Shown: piece after piece, positions 8,442 through 17,502 of the stretch
Layout: each line of letters starts with the position of its first letter
Numbering within the stretch: position 1 is the stretch's first letter
Assembly: GCA_045106935.1 (NCBI GenBank)
Contig: JBGCFN010000019.1
Location: 1-64,000, forward strand
Source of the DNA: UBA1858 sp045106935
GTDB taxonomy: Bacteria > Pseudomonadota > Gammaproteobacteria > UBA4575
Length of the DNA stretch: 64,000 bases
Direction: 5' to 3'
Translations under genes and position numbers: made by a program
Notes under the pieces: generated by a model
Seen by the model: only the letters and a program-made list of their open reading frames with translations
The model's database searches: none
What the model was told of the DNA's origin: nothing

Positions 8442-9203
8442 ATGCATCTTTTACTTAGTAATGACGATGGTTACCAGGCACCAGGCTTAGTGGCGCTAGC
8501 CCAATCGCTTAGCAATATTGCCAAAATAAGCGTGGTAGCGCCTCATATTGACCGAAGTGCTGCGAGTAATTCACTGACGCTACAAACCCCTCTGCGTGCC
8601 AATGAAGTGAAATCAGGCTGGTATAAGGTGGATGGAACACCTACCGACTGTGTCCATTTAGGCCTCACAGGATTACTACAGGATGTGCCAGATATGGTGG
8701 TATCTGGAATTAATGCTGGGCCTAATTTGGGGGATGACGTGATTTATTCAGGAACAGTTGCCGCGGCGATTGAAGGGCGGCATCTTGGTTTCCCCGCGGT
8801 TGCCGTGTCAATTAACTCATTTCAAGCAAAACATTTTGAGACGGCGGCGGTCGTGACAAAAAACCTAGTGCAACGATTAATAAATAAGCCGTTACCTAAA
8901 GATACTATTCTCAATGTGAATGTTCCTGATGTGCCATTAGCCGATATACGTGGCGTGCAAACAACAAGATTGGGTAATCGACATAAGTCCGAGCCTGCCG
9001 TAGCGTCTAAAGATCCTAGAGGAAAAACAATTTATTGGGTGGGTGCTGCTGGCCCCGAACAAGATGCTGGACCAGGCACAGATTTTCATGCTGTCAGTGA
9101 AAACTATGTGTCTGTATCTCCTATTCATGTTGATCTTACTGAGTACAAGGCAATGGATCTGCTTAGTAGTTGGTTAAGTAACTGCGAGATCAATAATGAA
9201 TAA
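8442..9203 (+). CDS. surE: 5'/3'-nucleotidase SurE
   Basis: 253 residues, the standard length. The metal-binding signature LLSNDDGYQAPG (Asp8-Asp9) opens the protein, and the SGINAGPNLGDDVIYSGTVAAA active-site block is intact. SurE removes phosphate from nucleoside monophosphates and short polyphosphates in the cytoplasm and is a survival gene. Its 3' end overlaps pcm by eight bases, so translation is coupled, as in the classical surE-pcm-nlpD-rpoS block. Confidence 0.97.
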   Translation: MHLLLSNDDGYQAPGLVALAQSLSNIAKISVVAPHIDRSAASNSLTLQTPLRANEVKSGWYKVDGTPTDCVHLGLTGLLQDVPDMVVSGINAGPNLGDDVIYSGTVAAAIEGRHLGFPAVAVSINSFQAKHFETAAVVTKNLVQRLINKPLPKDTILNVNVPDVPLADIRGVQTTRLGNRHKSEPAVASKDPRGKTIYWVGAAGPEQDAGPGTDFHAVSENYVSVSPIHVDLTEYKAMDLLSSWLSNCEINNE

Positions 9204-9852
9204 AAATATCCAAGGCATAGGGATGACTTCGCAACGTACACGCGATCGCTTGATTGAACGTTTACGAGCAAAAGGTATTCGCAATATCACTGTTCTTGAA
9301 GCAATGCGATCATTGCCTAGGCATTTATTTGTTGATGAAGCATTAGCCACGCGAGCTTATGAAGACGATGCCTTACCAATCGGGCATAAACAAACAATCT
9401 CTCAGCCTTATATTGTGGCGAGGATGACAGAAGCATTAATTGCCGAAGGTGTTCCCAGTAAGGTGTTAGAAATTGGCACAGGCTCAGGTTATCAAGCTGC
9501 ATTGCTCGCTCACATTGTAGAAAAAGTGTACACGGTCGAGTTGGTCAAGCCCCTACATCAACAGGCACGTAAGCTACTCATGTCGCTGGGGTTGAGAAAT
9601 GTTCAATGCAAACTGTCTGATGGTACCTGGGGGTGGGAAAATTATGCGCCTTTTGATGCAATCATCGTGACTGCCGCAGCGCCTGAAATTCCCACATCAC
9701 TAATTAATCAGTTAGCTATTGGTGGTCGATTAATTATTCCTGTCGGTGCACAGGATAGTACACAACAGCTTTTGACATTGAAGAGAACAAACGAAGGCGT
9801 CACACAAGAAAAATTAGAAGACGTTTCATTTGTTCCTTTTGTTCGTGGATAA
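9196..9852 (+). CDS. pcm: Protein-L-isoaspartate O-methyltransferase
   Basis: 218 residues. The S-adenosylmethionine motif VLEIGTGSGYQAALLA and the Pcm-specific block ALPIGHKQTISQPYIVARM are present. The enzyme methylates isoaspartyl residues in aged proteins and starts their repair. It overlaps surE and lies 12 bases before the yqaA-like gene, consistent with one operon. The terminal VSFVPFVRG is the usual Pcm C-terminus. Confidence 0.97.
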   Translation: MNKNIQGIGMTSQRTRDRLIERLRAKGIRNITVLEAMRSLPRHLFVDEALATRAYEDDALPIGHKQTISQPYIVARMTEALIAEGVPSKVLEIGTGSGYQAALLAHIVEKVYTVELVKPLHQQARKLLMSLGLRNVQCKLSDGTWGWENYAPFDAIIVTAAAPEIPTSLINQLAIGGRLIIPVGAQDSTQQLLTLKRTNEGVTQEKLEDVSFVPFVRG

Positions 9853-9864
9853 ATACAAAGCAAA

Positions 9865-10446
9865 ATGAAATTATTTTCATCAATATACAAAAAATGTATG
9901 GATGCATCAGCACATAAACGTGCGCCTTCAATTTTAAGTGCGTTAAGCTTTGCTGAATCATCATTTTTTCCGATTCCACCAGATGTCATGTTGGCTCCCA
10001 TGTGCATGCGCTTACCAAATAAGGCATTTTGGTTTGCTTTCCTAACGACAGTTTTCTCAGTGCTTGGCGGGATAGCTGGTTATGCGATTGGTTTTTTCTC
10101 TTTTGATTTAATTTCACCATGGTTAGAAACGACTAAATATTGGGATAGTTATCTTCACGCACGTGATTGGTTTGAGCAGTGGGGTGTGTGGGTAGTCTTT
10201 ATTGCAGGTTTTTCACCGATTCCTTATAAATTATTTACCATCACTGCCGGTGTAATGGTGCAGCCGTTATTACCCTTTATACTGGCTTCTTTTGTTGGAA
10301 GAGGGACTCGGTTTTTCTTGGTGGCAGGGATAGTCAAATTTGCTGGGCCTAGAATTGAACCTATGTTGTTAAAGTATATCGAATGGTTAGGATGGATATT
10401 TGTCATTTTACTTGGTATTGCCATTGCATGGGCATCTACCCACTAA
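9865..10446 (+). CDS. yqaA: YqaA/DedA-family membrane protein
   Basis: 193 residues with four to five hydrophobic segments and the YqaA pattern ALSFAESSFFPIPPDVMLAPM near the N-terminus, plus the conserved GFSPIPYKLFTITAGV segment. The family belongs to the VTT/DedA (SNARE-associated) superfamily, thought to act in membrane lipid or undecaprenyl-phosphate homeostasis. It is inserted between pcm and nlpD, an arrangement found in several gammaproteobacteria. The start has no strong ribosome-binding site. Confidence 0.92.
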   Translation: MKLFSSIYKKCMDASAHKRAPSILSALSFAESSFFPIPPDVMLAPMCMRLPNKAFWFAFLTTVFSVLGGIAGYAIGFFSFDLISPWLETTKYWDSYLHARDWFEQWGVWVVFIAGFSPIPYKLFTITAGVMVQPLLPFILASFVGRGTRFFLVAGIVKFAGPRIEPMLLKYIEWLGWIFVILLGIAIAWASTH

Positions 10447-10467
10447 CAACTCCTTACTTAAAATAGC

Positions 10468-11154
10468 ATGCGAATATTTTTAATTTGCTTATGTTTAGTG
10501 TTATTAACGTTTGGTTGTACTTCAAAACCTAAACAGCCACGTCACTATCATAATAGTTACCACATTGTAGAAAAAGGTGACACACTGCATTCAATCAGTT
10601 GGCGTTATGGTGTCGATGCAAAGTCACTTGCGCAATGGAATAATATACGTCGCCCTTATACAATTTATCCAGGTCAAAAGTTACGTATCAATTCAACTGC
10701 CCCGATTAGAGGTGCGAGATCTTCTAATAAGACTTCCTCAAGAAAACTAACGACCAAAGCAAGCAAGCCTGCTAAACCAGTAAAAACTGTTCCAGTAGGT
10801 GATTGGCGTTGGCCTGTTAAAGGAAGATTGTTAAGTAAATTTTCTGCAAATAACAATGGCATTGATCTCGTCGCTAAAGAAGGTACCGTGGTGAGTGCCG
10901 CTTCTTCTGGTAAGGTTGTCTATGCAGGAAGCGGACTGCGTGGTTATGGAAATTTATTAATTATTAAACATAACGCGAGTTACTTCAGCGCTTATGCACA
11001 TTGCAGAAAGCTATTAGTGGCTGAAGGGGCGACGGTCAAAACTGGTCAGAAAATCGCAGAAGTCGGTTCCACGGGAACTAATCGAGCAAAACTTCATTTT
11101 GAAATTCGTAAAGATGGAAATCCTGTTGACCCATTGAAATATTTGCCTCGGTAA
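10468..11154 (+). CDS. nlpD: NlpD-type LysM/M23 lipoprotein, amidase activator
   Basis: 228 residues. The signal ends in lipobox LLTFGC, so it is a lipoprotein. A LysM peptidoglycan-binding domain follows (about residues 31-78, HIVEKGDTLHSISWRYGV), then a Lys/Ser-rich linker and an M23 domain (about 115-228). The M23 zinc ligands are degenerate: NNGIDL replaces HxxxD and KLHFEIR replaces HxH. This is the state of EnvC/NlpD activators, which switch on amidases such as AmiC during cell separation. No rpoS gene follows it. Confidence 0.95.
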   Translation: MRIFLICLCLVLLTFGCTSKPKQPRHYHNSYHIVEKGDTLHSISWRYGVDAKSLAQWNNIRRPYTIYPGQKLRINSTAPIRGARSSNKTSSRKLTTKASKPAKPVKTVPVGDWRWPVKGRLLSKFSANNNGIDLVAKEGTVVSAASSGKVVYAGSGLRGYGNLLIIKHNASYFSAYAHCRKLLVAEGATVKTGQKIAEVGSTGTNRAKLHFEIRKDGNPVDPLKYLPR

Positions 11155-11168
11155 TAGCGCGCAGTATT

Positions 11169-11540
11169 TTAGTTAATCAGCAATAACATACCTACCTCAC
11201 GCTGTTCGGCGCTTAGTACGGCATAGGTACGACATGCTGCTGAATGATCCATTGTCTCAAAGCCAATGTTATTGCTTGCAAAGTGAGCAATTATGGCTGC
11301 GGGAGGGAAACAAAGTGATGAGCCGCTACCCAAAATGACCAGTTCAGGACCGAGCTCAATAATAAACTGAATGGCTTCTATGGTTAATTCTGAGCTCTGT
11401 TTTAGAGGAACATGCTCAATAAGTGTATTTGGGGACAGATATAACGAATTTCCATAACTTTGATTGTTAATAGTGACAGTATTTATGCTGTACTCATTAA
11501 TAATGTAGTTACCCGAAGGCTTGTCTTCTGTAAAATGCAC
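11169..11540 (-). CDS. Mth938-like (DUF498) domain protein
   Basis: 123 residues from a GTG at 11540. The sequence shows the Mth938/NDUFAF3-like core, with FIIELGPELVILGSGSSL (about residues 60-77) and GFETMDHSAACRTYAVL (about 93-109). Bacterial members are small cytoplasmic proteins without an established enzymatic role; the mitochondrial relative is a complex I assembly factor. It is convergent with nlpD, with only 14 bases between the stops, and it occupies the position where rpoS is usual. Confidence 0.88.
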   Translation of the reverse strand: MHFTEDKPSGNYIINEYSINTVTINNQSYGNSLYLSPNTLIEHVPLKQSSELTIEAIQFIIELGPELVILGSGSSLCFPPAAIIAHFASNNIGFETMDHSAACRTYAVLSAEQREVGMLLLIN

Positions 11541-11600
11541 GGTCTAATTTTCGCTTACAATTTTACTAAATAGTACTTTAAGTTCTGGAATAACGCATCA

Positions 11601-12779
11601 ATGGAAGATTTTCCAAGAATTAAGCGGTTACCGCCGTATATTTTTAATATCGTCAATGAGCGAAAGGCAGCTTTTCGTGCAGAAGGTGAAGATATCGTCG
11701 ATTTTGGGATGGGAAATCCAGATCAAGGTGCGCCTGCCCATATTGTTGAAAAACTAGTCGAAGCCGCTCAACGAAATGATACTCATCGATATTCAGTCTC
11801 CCGAGGTATTCCTCGGCTTAGAAAGTCAATTTGTGGCTGGTATAAACGCAAATTTGACGTCGATTTAGATGAAGATACTGAATCAATTGTCACTATAGGG
11901 TCAAAAGAAGGCTTAGCGCATTTAGCACTAGCCATGCTGAGCCCAGGTGATGCCGTGCTTGTGCCAAATCCTGCTTACCCAATCCATCCTTATGGGTGTG
12001 TCATCGCAGGTGCTGAAGTAATCTATGTGCCATTAACAGAAGATACTGACTTTTTTGAGGAGTTAGAAAAATCCATTAATGCCGCGTGGCCAAAACCAAA
12101 ATTAATCATACTTAACTTTCCTGCCAATCCGACAACTCAATGTGTTGAGCTGGAGTTTTTTGAGCGCGTAATCGAGATCGCCAAACAACATAATATTTGG
12201 GTGATCAATGATATTGCGTATGGAGAAATTACGTTTGATGGTTACGAGCCACCTTCTATACTACAAGTTAAAGGTGCCAAAGATATTGCTGCAGAATTTT
12301 ACTCGTTATCAAAAACATACAATATGCCAGGTTGGCGAGTAGGGTTTATGTGTGGGAATAAAACATTGGTTGGCGCATTATCCAGGTTAAAATCATATCT
12401 TGATTACGGGATGTTCACGCCGATACAAGTCGCGGCCATTGCGGCATTGGATGGCCCGCAAGATTGTGTCGATGAAATTCGCAATATGTACTGTTCGCGT
12501 CGTGATGTACTAATCGAAGGATTGAATAATATGGGTAGGCAGGTCGAAGCACCTAAAGCCACCATGTTTGTTTGGGCAAAAATTCCAGAAAGATTTGCTG
12601 AACAAGGGTCGCTCGAATTTTCAATGCAAATGTTAGAGCAAGCTAAAGTTGCAGTTTCTCCCGGCGTAGGCTTCGGTCAATATGGAGATAAGCATGTGCG
12701 ATTTAGTTTAATAGAAAATGAACACAGAACACGACAAGCCTTACGTGGAATTAAAAAAATGTTCCGCAATTCTGAATAA
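11601..12779 (+). CDS. alaC: Glutamate-pyruvate (alanine) aminotransferase AlaC
   Basis: 392 residues, a class I/II PLP aminotransferase. The PLP-lysine motif is SLSKTYNMPGWRVGF and the N-terminus IKRLPPYIFNIVNERK is typical of AlaC. It interconverts pyruvate/glutamate and alanine/2-oxoglutarate in the cytoplasm. It lies 21 bases before hom, and the alaC-hom-thrC order recurs in many gammaproteobacteria, so the three probably form one amino-acid operon. A related methionine or aspartate aminotransferase role is less likely. Confidence 0.92.
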   Translation: MEDFPRIKRLPPYIFNIVNERKAAFRAEGEDIVDFGMGNPDQGAPAHIVEKLVEAAQRNDTHRYSVSRGIPRLRKSICGWYKRKFDVDLDEDTESIVTIGSKEGLAHLALAMLSPGDAVLVPNPAYPIHPYGCVIAGAEVIYVPLTEDTDFFEELEKSINAAWPKPKLIILNFPANPTTQCVELEFFERVIEIAKQHNIWVINDIAYGEITFDGYEPPSILQVKGAKDIAAEFYSLSKTYNMPGWRVGFMCGNKTLVGALSRLKSYLDYGMFTPIQVAAIAALDGPQDCVDEIRNMYCSRRDVLIEGLNNMGRQVEAPKATMFVWAKIPERFAEQGSLEFSMQMLEQAKVAVSPGVGFGQYGDKHVRFSLIENEHRTRQALRGIKKMFRNSE

Positions 12780-12800
12780 CTTAAGAGAACAAATAGCATC

Positions 12801-14111
12801 ATGAAACCAGTCACAATTGGAATTTTAGGATTAGGTACAGTTGGTGGAGGCACAGCCACTGTTCTACAACGAAACGCTGCAGAAATTGCTAGGCGTGCTG
12901 GGCGATCTATCGAGCTTGTCTCTGCCAGTGTACGTGATATTAATAAAAAGCGTAGTGCTGAATTGGATGACGTGAAGTTAACGTTAGATTCAAATGAAAT
13001 CGTCGATGATCCTAATATTGATATTATTCTAGAATTGATCGGTGGAACTGATTTAGCAAAAGAACTTGTCTTGCGCGCAATTGAAAATGGAAAACATATT
13101 GTGACTGCAAATAAAGCTTTGATTGCGTTACATGGTAATGAAATTTTTGAAGCGGCTCAGCGTAAAGGTGTAACGGTTGCGTTTGAAGCTGCAGTTGCAG
13201 GTGGAATTCCTATTATCAAAGCTATTCGAGAAGGATTAGCTGGAAATCAAATTGAGTGGCTTGCCGGAATTATTAACGGTACAGGTAATTTCATTTTGAC
13301 AGAGATGCGTGATAAAGGTCGAGACTTTATGGATGTGCTTAAAGAAGCACAGGCGCTTGGTTATGCTGAAGCTGATCCGACATTTGATGTGGAAGGAATT
13401 GATGCAGCTCATAAACTCACAATACTTGCGTCAATTGCTTTTGGCGTGCCATTACAGTTTGAAAAAGTGTATACAGAAGGCATCTCGGAAATAACACGTG
13501 CTGATGTTGAATATGCTGGAGAGTTAGGCTACAGAATTAAACATTTAGGCATTGCACGACGTGTCGAGTCAGGTTTAGAAATGCGAGTTCATCCAACTTT
13601 AATTCCTCATCGACGACTGATTGCCAATGTCGATGGAGTGATGAATGCTGTGTTAGTGAGAGCTGATGCTGTCGGCCCAACCTTGTATTACGGACCAGGG
13701 GCAGGTGCTGAACCTACCGCATCCGCTGTTGTTGCCGATCTTGTCGATGTGGTAAGAGCATTAACGACTGATCCAGGAAATCGTGTCCCTCATTTAGCTT
13801 TCCAACCAGATGCGATACAAGATATTGATGTTTTAACAATGGATCAAGTTGAAACAGCATTTTATTTGCGAATGCAAGTACAGGATCAAGCAGGTGTCTT
13901 AGCTGATGTGACGCATATATTTGCTGATCATGACATTAGTATAGAAGCTATCGTTCAAAAAGAAGAAAAGGATGAGCAAGGTTGTGTGCCTTTAGTTATA
14001 TTGACTCATAACGTACTTGAGTCAAATATGATGGCTGCCATTCATAAAATAGAGAGCCTGGCAACTGTGACAGGAAAAATCATTAAAATTCGATTGGAAA
14101 CTTTAGGTTAA
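12801..14111 (+). CDS. hom: Homoserine dehydrogenase
   Basis: 436 residues. The N-terminal NAD(P)-binding motif GILGLGTVGGGT is followed by the catalytic domain with GIINGTGNFILTEM and AEADPTFDVEGIDAAHK. A regulatory ACT domain closes the protein at about residues 350-430 (YLRMQVQDQAGVLADVTHIF), suggesting feedback control by threonine. It is a monofunctional Hom, not fused to aspartokinase. It reduces aspartate semialdehyde to homoserine and is followed by thrC after four bases. Confidence 0.97.
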   Translation: MKPVTIGILGLGTVGGGTATVLQRNAAEIARRAGRSIELVSASVRDINKKRSAELDDVKLTLDSNEIVDDPNIDIILELIGGTDLAKELVLRAIENGKHIVTANKALIALHGNEIFEAAQRKGVTVAFEAAVAGGIPIIKAIREGLAGNQIEWLAGIINGTGNFILTEMRDKGRDFMDVLKEAQALGYAEADPTFDVEGIDAAHKLTILASIAFGVPLQFEKVYTEGISEITRADVEYAGELGYRIKHLGIARRVESGLEMRVHPTLIPHRRLIANVDGVMNAVLVRADAVGPTLYYGPGAGAEPTASAVVADLVDVVRALTTDPGNRVPHLAFQPDAIQDIDVLTMDQVETAFYLRMQVQDQAGVLADVTHIFADHDISIEAIVQKEEKDEQGCVPLVILTHNVLESNMMAAIHKIESLATVTGKIIKIRLETLG

Positions 14112-14115
14112 GTTT

Positions 14116-15261
14116 ATGCAAGATATCAAGACACATTACACAGGATTAATTAAACGCTTCCTGCCTAGATTGCCCATTGATCCTAATGGAAAAATCATTA
14201 GTTTAGGTGAGGGTAATACTCCTTTAATATTATGCCGAAACATTAAAGTTGCGAATGAGCATGATGTCTCTTTGTATTTGAAGTATGAAGGATTGAATCC
14301 TACTGGATCTTTTAAAGATCGTGGGATGACTGTTGCTGTCACCAAAGCAGTTCAAGAAGGAAGCCGTGCCATTATCTGTGCATCTACAGGTAACACTTCA
14401 GCTGCCGCGGCTGCTTATGCATCGCGTGCAGGAATTACTGCCTTTGTTTTAATACCTGATGGCAAAATTGCCATGGGTAAACTTGCTCAAGCAATGATTC
14501 ATGGTGCCATTGTCATTCAAGTGCGTGGTAATTTTGATGATGGTATGCGCCTGGTTAAGGAAGTCGCAGACCATGCGCCAGTCGATATTGTAAATAGTAT
14601 CAACCCATATCGATTACAAGGACAGAAAACCGCATCATTTGAAATTGTAGAAGAATTAGGTAAAGCACCTGATTTTCATTGCTTGCCTGTTGGTAATGCA
14701 GGAAATATAACCGCGCATTGGATTGGATATACAGAATGTTCAAGTGATAACGGATCAATCCAAACTCAAGCATGTAACTTATGTTCAGGTACTTGCAAAT
14801 TCAATACACCTGGAGTTATCTCCTCTAGACCTAAAATGGTGGGATACCAAGCTGCGGGAAGTGCACCTTTCATGCGCGGTGCGATGGTAGATGAGCCAGA
14901 GACAGTCGCAACAGCGATTCGAATTGGTCACCCTCAGAGCTGGGATAATGCTTGGACAGTATCAAAGGAATCTGGTGGATGGTTTGATGAATGTAGTGAC
15001 GAAGAAATTTTAGCGGCACAAAGAACATTAGCCAGTGATGAAGGTGTATTCTGTGAGCCAGCATCAGCCACTTCAGTTGCTGGGGCATTAAGAGATATTA
15101 AAAACGGTAAGATTCCTAAAGGAAGCTCTGTTGTGTGTACATTAACAGGTCACGGTTTGAAAGATCCTGACACTGCGATTAAACAAGCCACTAGCAAAAT
15201 GATAACAATAGATGCCAATTTAGATGAAGTGAAAAAAGCTATCCTTAATAATATGGAATAA
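14116..15261 (+). CDS. thrC: Threonine synthase with Cys-rich insertion
   Basis: 381 residues, somewhat longer than the usual 350 or so for this subtype. The PLP lysine is Lys67 in NPTGSFKDRG, and the phosphate-binding loop PVGNAGN is present. It converts O-phosphohomoserine to threonine. Between WIGYTE and RPKMVGYQAAGS, where relatives have a few residues, there is an insertion of about 25 residues with Cys208, Cys220, Cys223 and Cys227 (C-x11-C-x2-C-x3-C). That resembles a small metal-binding knuckle. Nothing else in the enzyme looks damaged. It is last in the alaC-hom-thrC operon. Confidence 0.95.
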   Translation: MQDIKTHYTGLIKRFLPRLPIDPNGKIISLGEGNTPLILCRNIKVANEHDVSLYLKYEGLNPTGSFKDRGMTVAVTKAVQEGSRAIICASTGNTSAAAAAYASRAGITAFVLIPDGKIAMGKLAQAMIHGAIVIQVRGNFDDGMRLVKEVADHAPVDIVNSINPYRLQGQKTASFEIVEELGKAPDFHCLPVGNAGNITAHWIGYTECSSDNGSIQTQACNLCSGTCKFNTPGVISSRPKMVGYQAAGSAPFMRGAMVDEPETVATAIRIGHPQSWDNAWTVSKESGGWFDECSDEEILAAQRTLASDEGVFCEPASATSVAGALRDIKNGKIPKGSSVVCTLTGHGLKDPDTAIKQATSKMITIDANLDEVKKAILNNME

Positions 15262-15295
15262 TTAGTTCAATTAGAAGTGAGTGTTTTTAGTGTCA

Positions 15296-16198
15296 ATGCG
15301 GCTGTTTAAAAACATTAAAACAAGCAAAATTTTATTATTGCTGGTTTTTCTGCTCACGTGTCAATCATCGTTATATGCGCATCCTTTTCTGTGGAAGGCA
15401 ACAGGCGAGCATGAATTTTATCTGTTTGGCACAATTCACCTTCCTGATCCAAGAGTCACAAATATTTCCGACGAAGTTGATCAAGCATTAAAAGAGTCTA
15501 CCTCATTTTATGCAGAGTTAAATCTTAGTGAATCGAATACTATGATGATTAAGCAATCTATGTGGTTGCCTGAGAAAAAAACTTTGCATGATTATCTTTC
15601 AGTTGAATTAGAAGAGCAGATAGAAAATTATCTCAAAGATATCAATCCTGATTTAAATCTAGAATTTTTTGTAAAACAAAAAATATGGGTGTTAGCGATT
15701 ACTCTAACGGTAATTGAGCAACAGCTTAAATTTCCTGGTCAAGCAGCATTAGACGCTGCTTTGTTTGAAAGAGCTGAAAAAATTGGGTTGGCTACTGGAG
15801 GTTTGGAAACGGTTGAAGAACAATTAAGCGTATTTGAGTCTATGAGTGAAAAACAACAAATCGAATTTTTGAGAGATACTGTTGAGTTTATGGAGCTAAC
15901 AAAAAATCAAAACATTGATTTTATAGAAGAATCATTAGATGCCTATTTACAAGGAGATTTAGATCGTTTGATGTCGTACTTGATGTCATATATGAAGGAT
16001 AATGAATTTTATGATCAATTATTAGAACGATTAATAGATCAACGAAACCACAAGATGGCTGAGACAATTGAGCGATTAGTATCTGAAAATATATCGGAGA
16101 AATACTTTTTTGCAATAGGAGCAGGACATTTTTGGGGTGATAATGGAATTAATACGCTATTACAAAGTAAAGGTTATTCAATAGAACAAGTAGATTGA
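15296..16198 (+). CDS. Exported TraB/GumN (PF01963) family protein
   Basis: 300 residues from the ATG at 15296, chosen because it gives a clean Sec signal peptide (basic n-region, LLLLVFLLTCQSSLYA); a GTG at 15281 is an alternative. The TraB motifs are present: FLFGTIHLPDP-type (LFGTIHLPDPR) near residue 45 and FAIGAGHFWGDNGI near the C-terminus. TraB/TIKI proteins are metal-dependent proteases in animals; the bacterial function is not established. The mature protein is probably periplasmic. It stands alone after thrC. Confidence 0.88.
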   Translation: MRLFKNIKTSKILLLLVFLLTCQSSLYAHPFLWKATGEHEFYLFGTIHLPDPRVTNISDEVDQALKESTSFYAELNLSESNTMMIKQSMWLPEKKTLHDYLSVELEEQIENYLKDINPDLNLEFFVKQKIWVLAITLTVIEQQLKFPGQAALDAALFERAEKIGLATGGLETVEEQLSVFESMSEKQQIEFLRDTVEFMELTKNQNIDFIEESLDAYLQGDLDRLMSYLMSYMKDNEFYDQLLERLIDQRNHKMAETIERLVSENISEKYFFAIGAGHFWGDNGINTLLQSKGYSIEQVD

Positions 16199-16251
16199 AG
16201 CTAATAACAAATTTATGTCAACAATAATATTTGGAGAATAAAGGAAAATCA

Positions 16252-17487
16252 GTGAAAGTAAGAGAAAGATTTATACCTTATAGACGAGCAGATATTGTAG
16301 ACATGTGTCAAGCGGATGGAAGCCTGTCACCAGAGGAAATTAAGGAGTTTAATAATTTTTGTGATGTGTTGACAAGCTTGTTTCATTTTAAATTTCATAA
16401 GAAATTAGAACTTATGAAAAACTGTTATGCCATTTTTGATCCAGATAGAGATACACGACAAATAAATATTAATAGTGAAGATATTAATACGCAAAAGAGG
16501 AACCTTGAGGAGCAGTTAACGCAAGTACTAGAACAAGCTAATTATGAATCAGTTTCAGAGTCTGATTTAGAAGAAGCTTTGCATGCTGAATCTTTATTCA
16601 AAGTTAAACTCCAAGTTGATTTTAATGATTTTGAAGAAGTATTGTTTTTTCGACGTGGATTGAGTGATAAGAAGGAAGCTGTCAAACAATGGTTTGGTTT
16701 AAGGAAGCGCACAATTGAAATGCAAGTATATGACAGAGTGCTTGTGTATGTTCGATTTAAAGATAAAGCTTATTTCGACAGTCTTGAGCGTACCGAACTG
16801 TATTTTGAGCCAGGATCGACGATTGTAAAGTTATTTAGAAACGTTCCTAAGAATGATTTAGAAATGCTATTTCCAAATACAGAGGTCCGTATGAAACCAA
16901 TTGATAAGATTTTAATTGGTGTTCCAACCGCCGTTGGTGGGATATTTATGTTGGTAACCAAGTTAGGGGCAACATTATTATTAGTTTTCTCAGTGTTGGC
17001 TTTTTGGCTCGGTTTGCATGATCAGCCAGCAACACTTGATCAGCCGACTCTCATTGCTTTAATTGTGGGCTTGGGTGGATTAGGTGGATTCTTATGGCGT
17101 CAATTTAGTAAATATAAAAATAGAAAAATTCAATTTATGAAGCAATTGGCTGAAAACCTTTACTTCAAAAATCTAGATAATAATGCAGGAGTATTTCACC
17201 ACCTTATTGACACTGCCGAAGAAGAAGAATGTAAAGAAACAATATTAGCTTATTATCATTTATATATTTCTGGTCAAGCTCTGTCTTTAGAGGATCTCGA
17301 TAAAAATATTGAACAATGGTTTAGTCAAAAATACCAATGCGAACTAGATTTTGAAATGCAAGATGCATTAGATAAGCTGATAAGACTACAGTTAGTGGAA
17401 GAAATTCAAGAGAAATATCAAGCAAAATCATTGTCGAGTTCTAATAAACAATTGGATTGTTTATGGGATGGATTTTTTAATTATTAA
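16252..17487 (+). CDS. DUF3754 (TMEM143-like) membrane protein
   Basis: 411 residues from the GTG at 16252, which has an AAGGAA ribosome-binding site at 16241; a TTG at 16231 lacks one. The N-terminal 190 residues are soluble, with the block ERFIPYRRADIVDMC at the start and a DFNDFEEVLFFRRG segment, as in the TMEM143/DUF3754 family. Two hydrophobic segments follow (about residues 225-260 and 268-290), then a soluble C-terminal region with a winged-helix-like pattern. Function is unknown for the family. It lies 15 bases before the carbonic anhydrase gene, so co-transcription is likely. Confidence 0.82.
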   Translation: MKVRERFIPYRRADIVDMCQADGSLSPEEIKEFNNFCDVLTSLFHFKFHKKLELMKNCYAIFDPDRDTRQININSEDINTQKRNLEEQLTQVLEQANYESVSESDLEEALHAESLFKVKLQVDFNDFEEVLFFRRGLSDKKEAVKQWFGLRKRTIEMQVYDRVLVYVRFKDKAYFDSLERTELYFEPGSTIVKLFRNVPKNDLEMLFPNTEVRMKPIDKILIGVPTAVGGIFMLVTKLGATLLLVFSVLAFWLGLHDQPATLDQPTLIALIVGLGGLGGFLWRQFSKYKNRKIQFMKQLAENLYFKNLDNNAGVFHHLIDTAEEEECKETILAYYHLYISGQALSLEDLDKNIEQWFSQKYQCELDFEMQDALDKLIRLQLVEEIQEKYQAKSLSSSNKQLDCLWDGFFNY

Positions 17488-17502
17488 TAATTATATAAAA
17501 TT

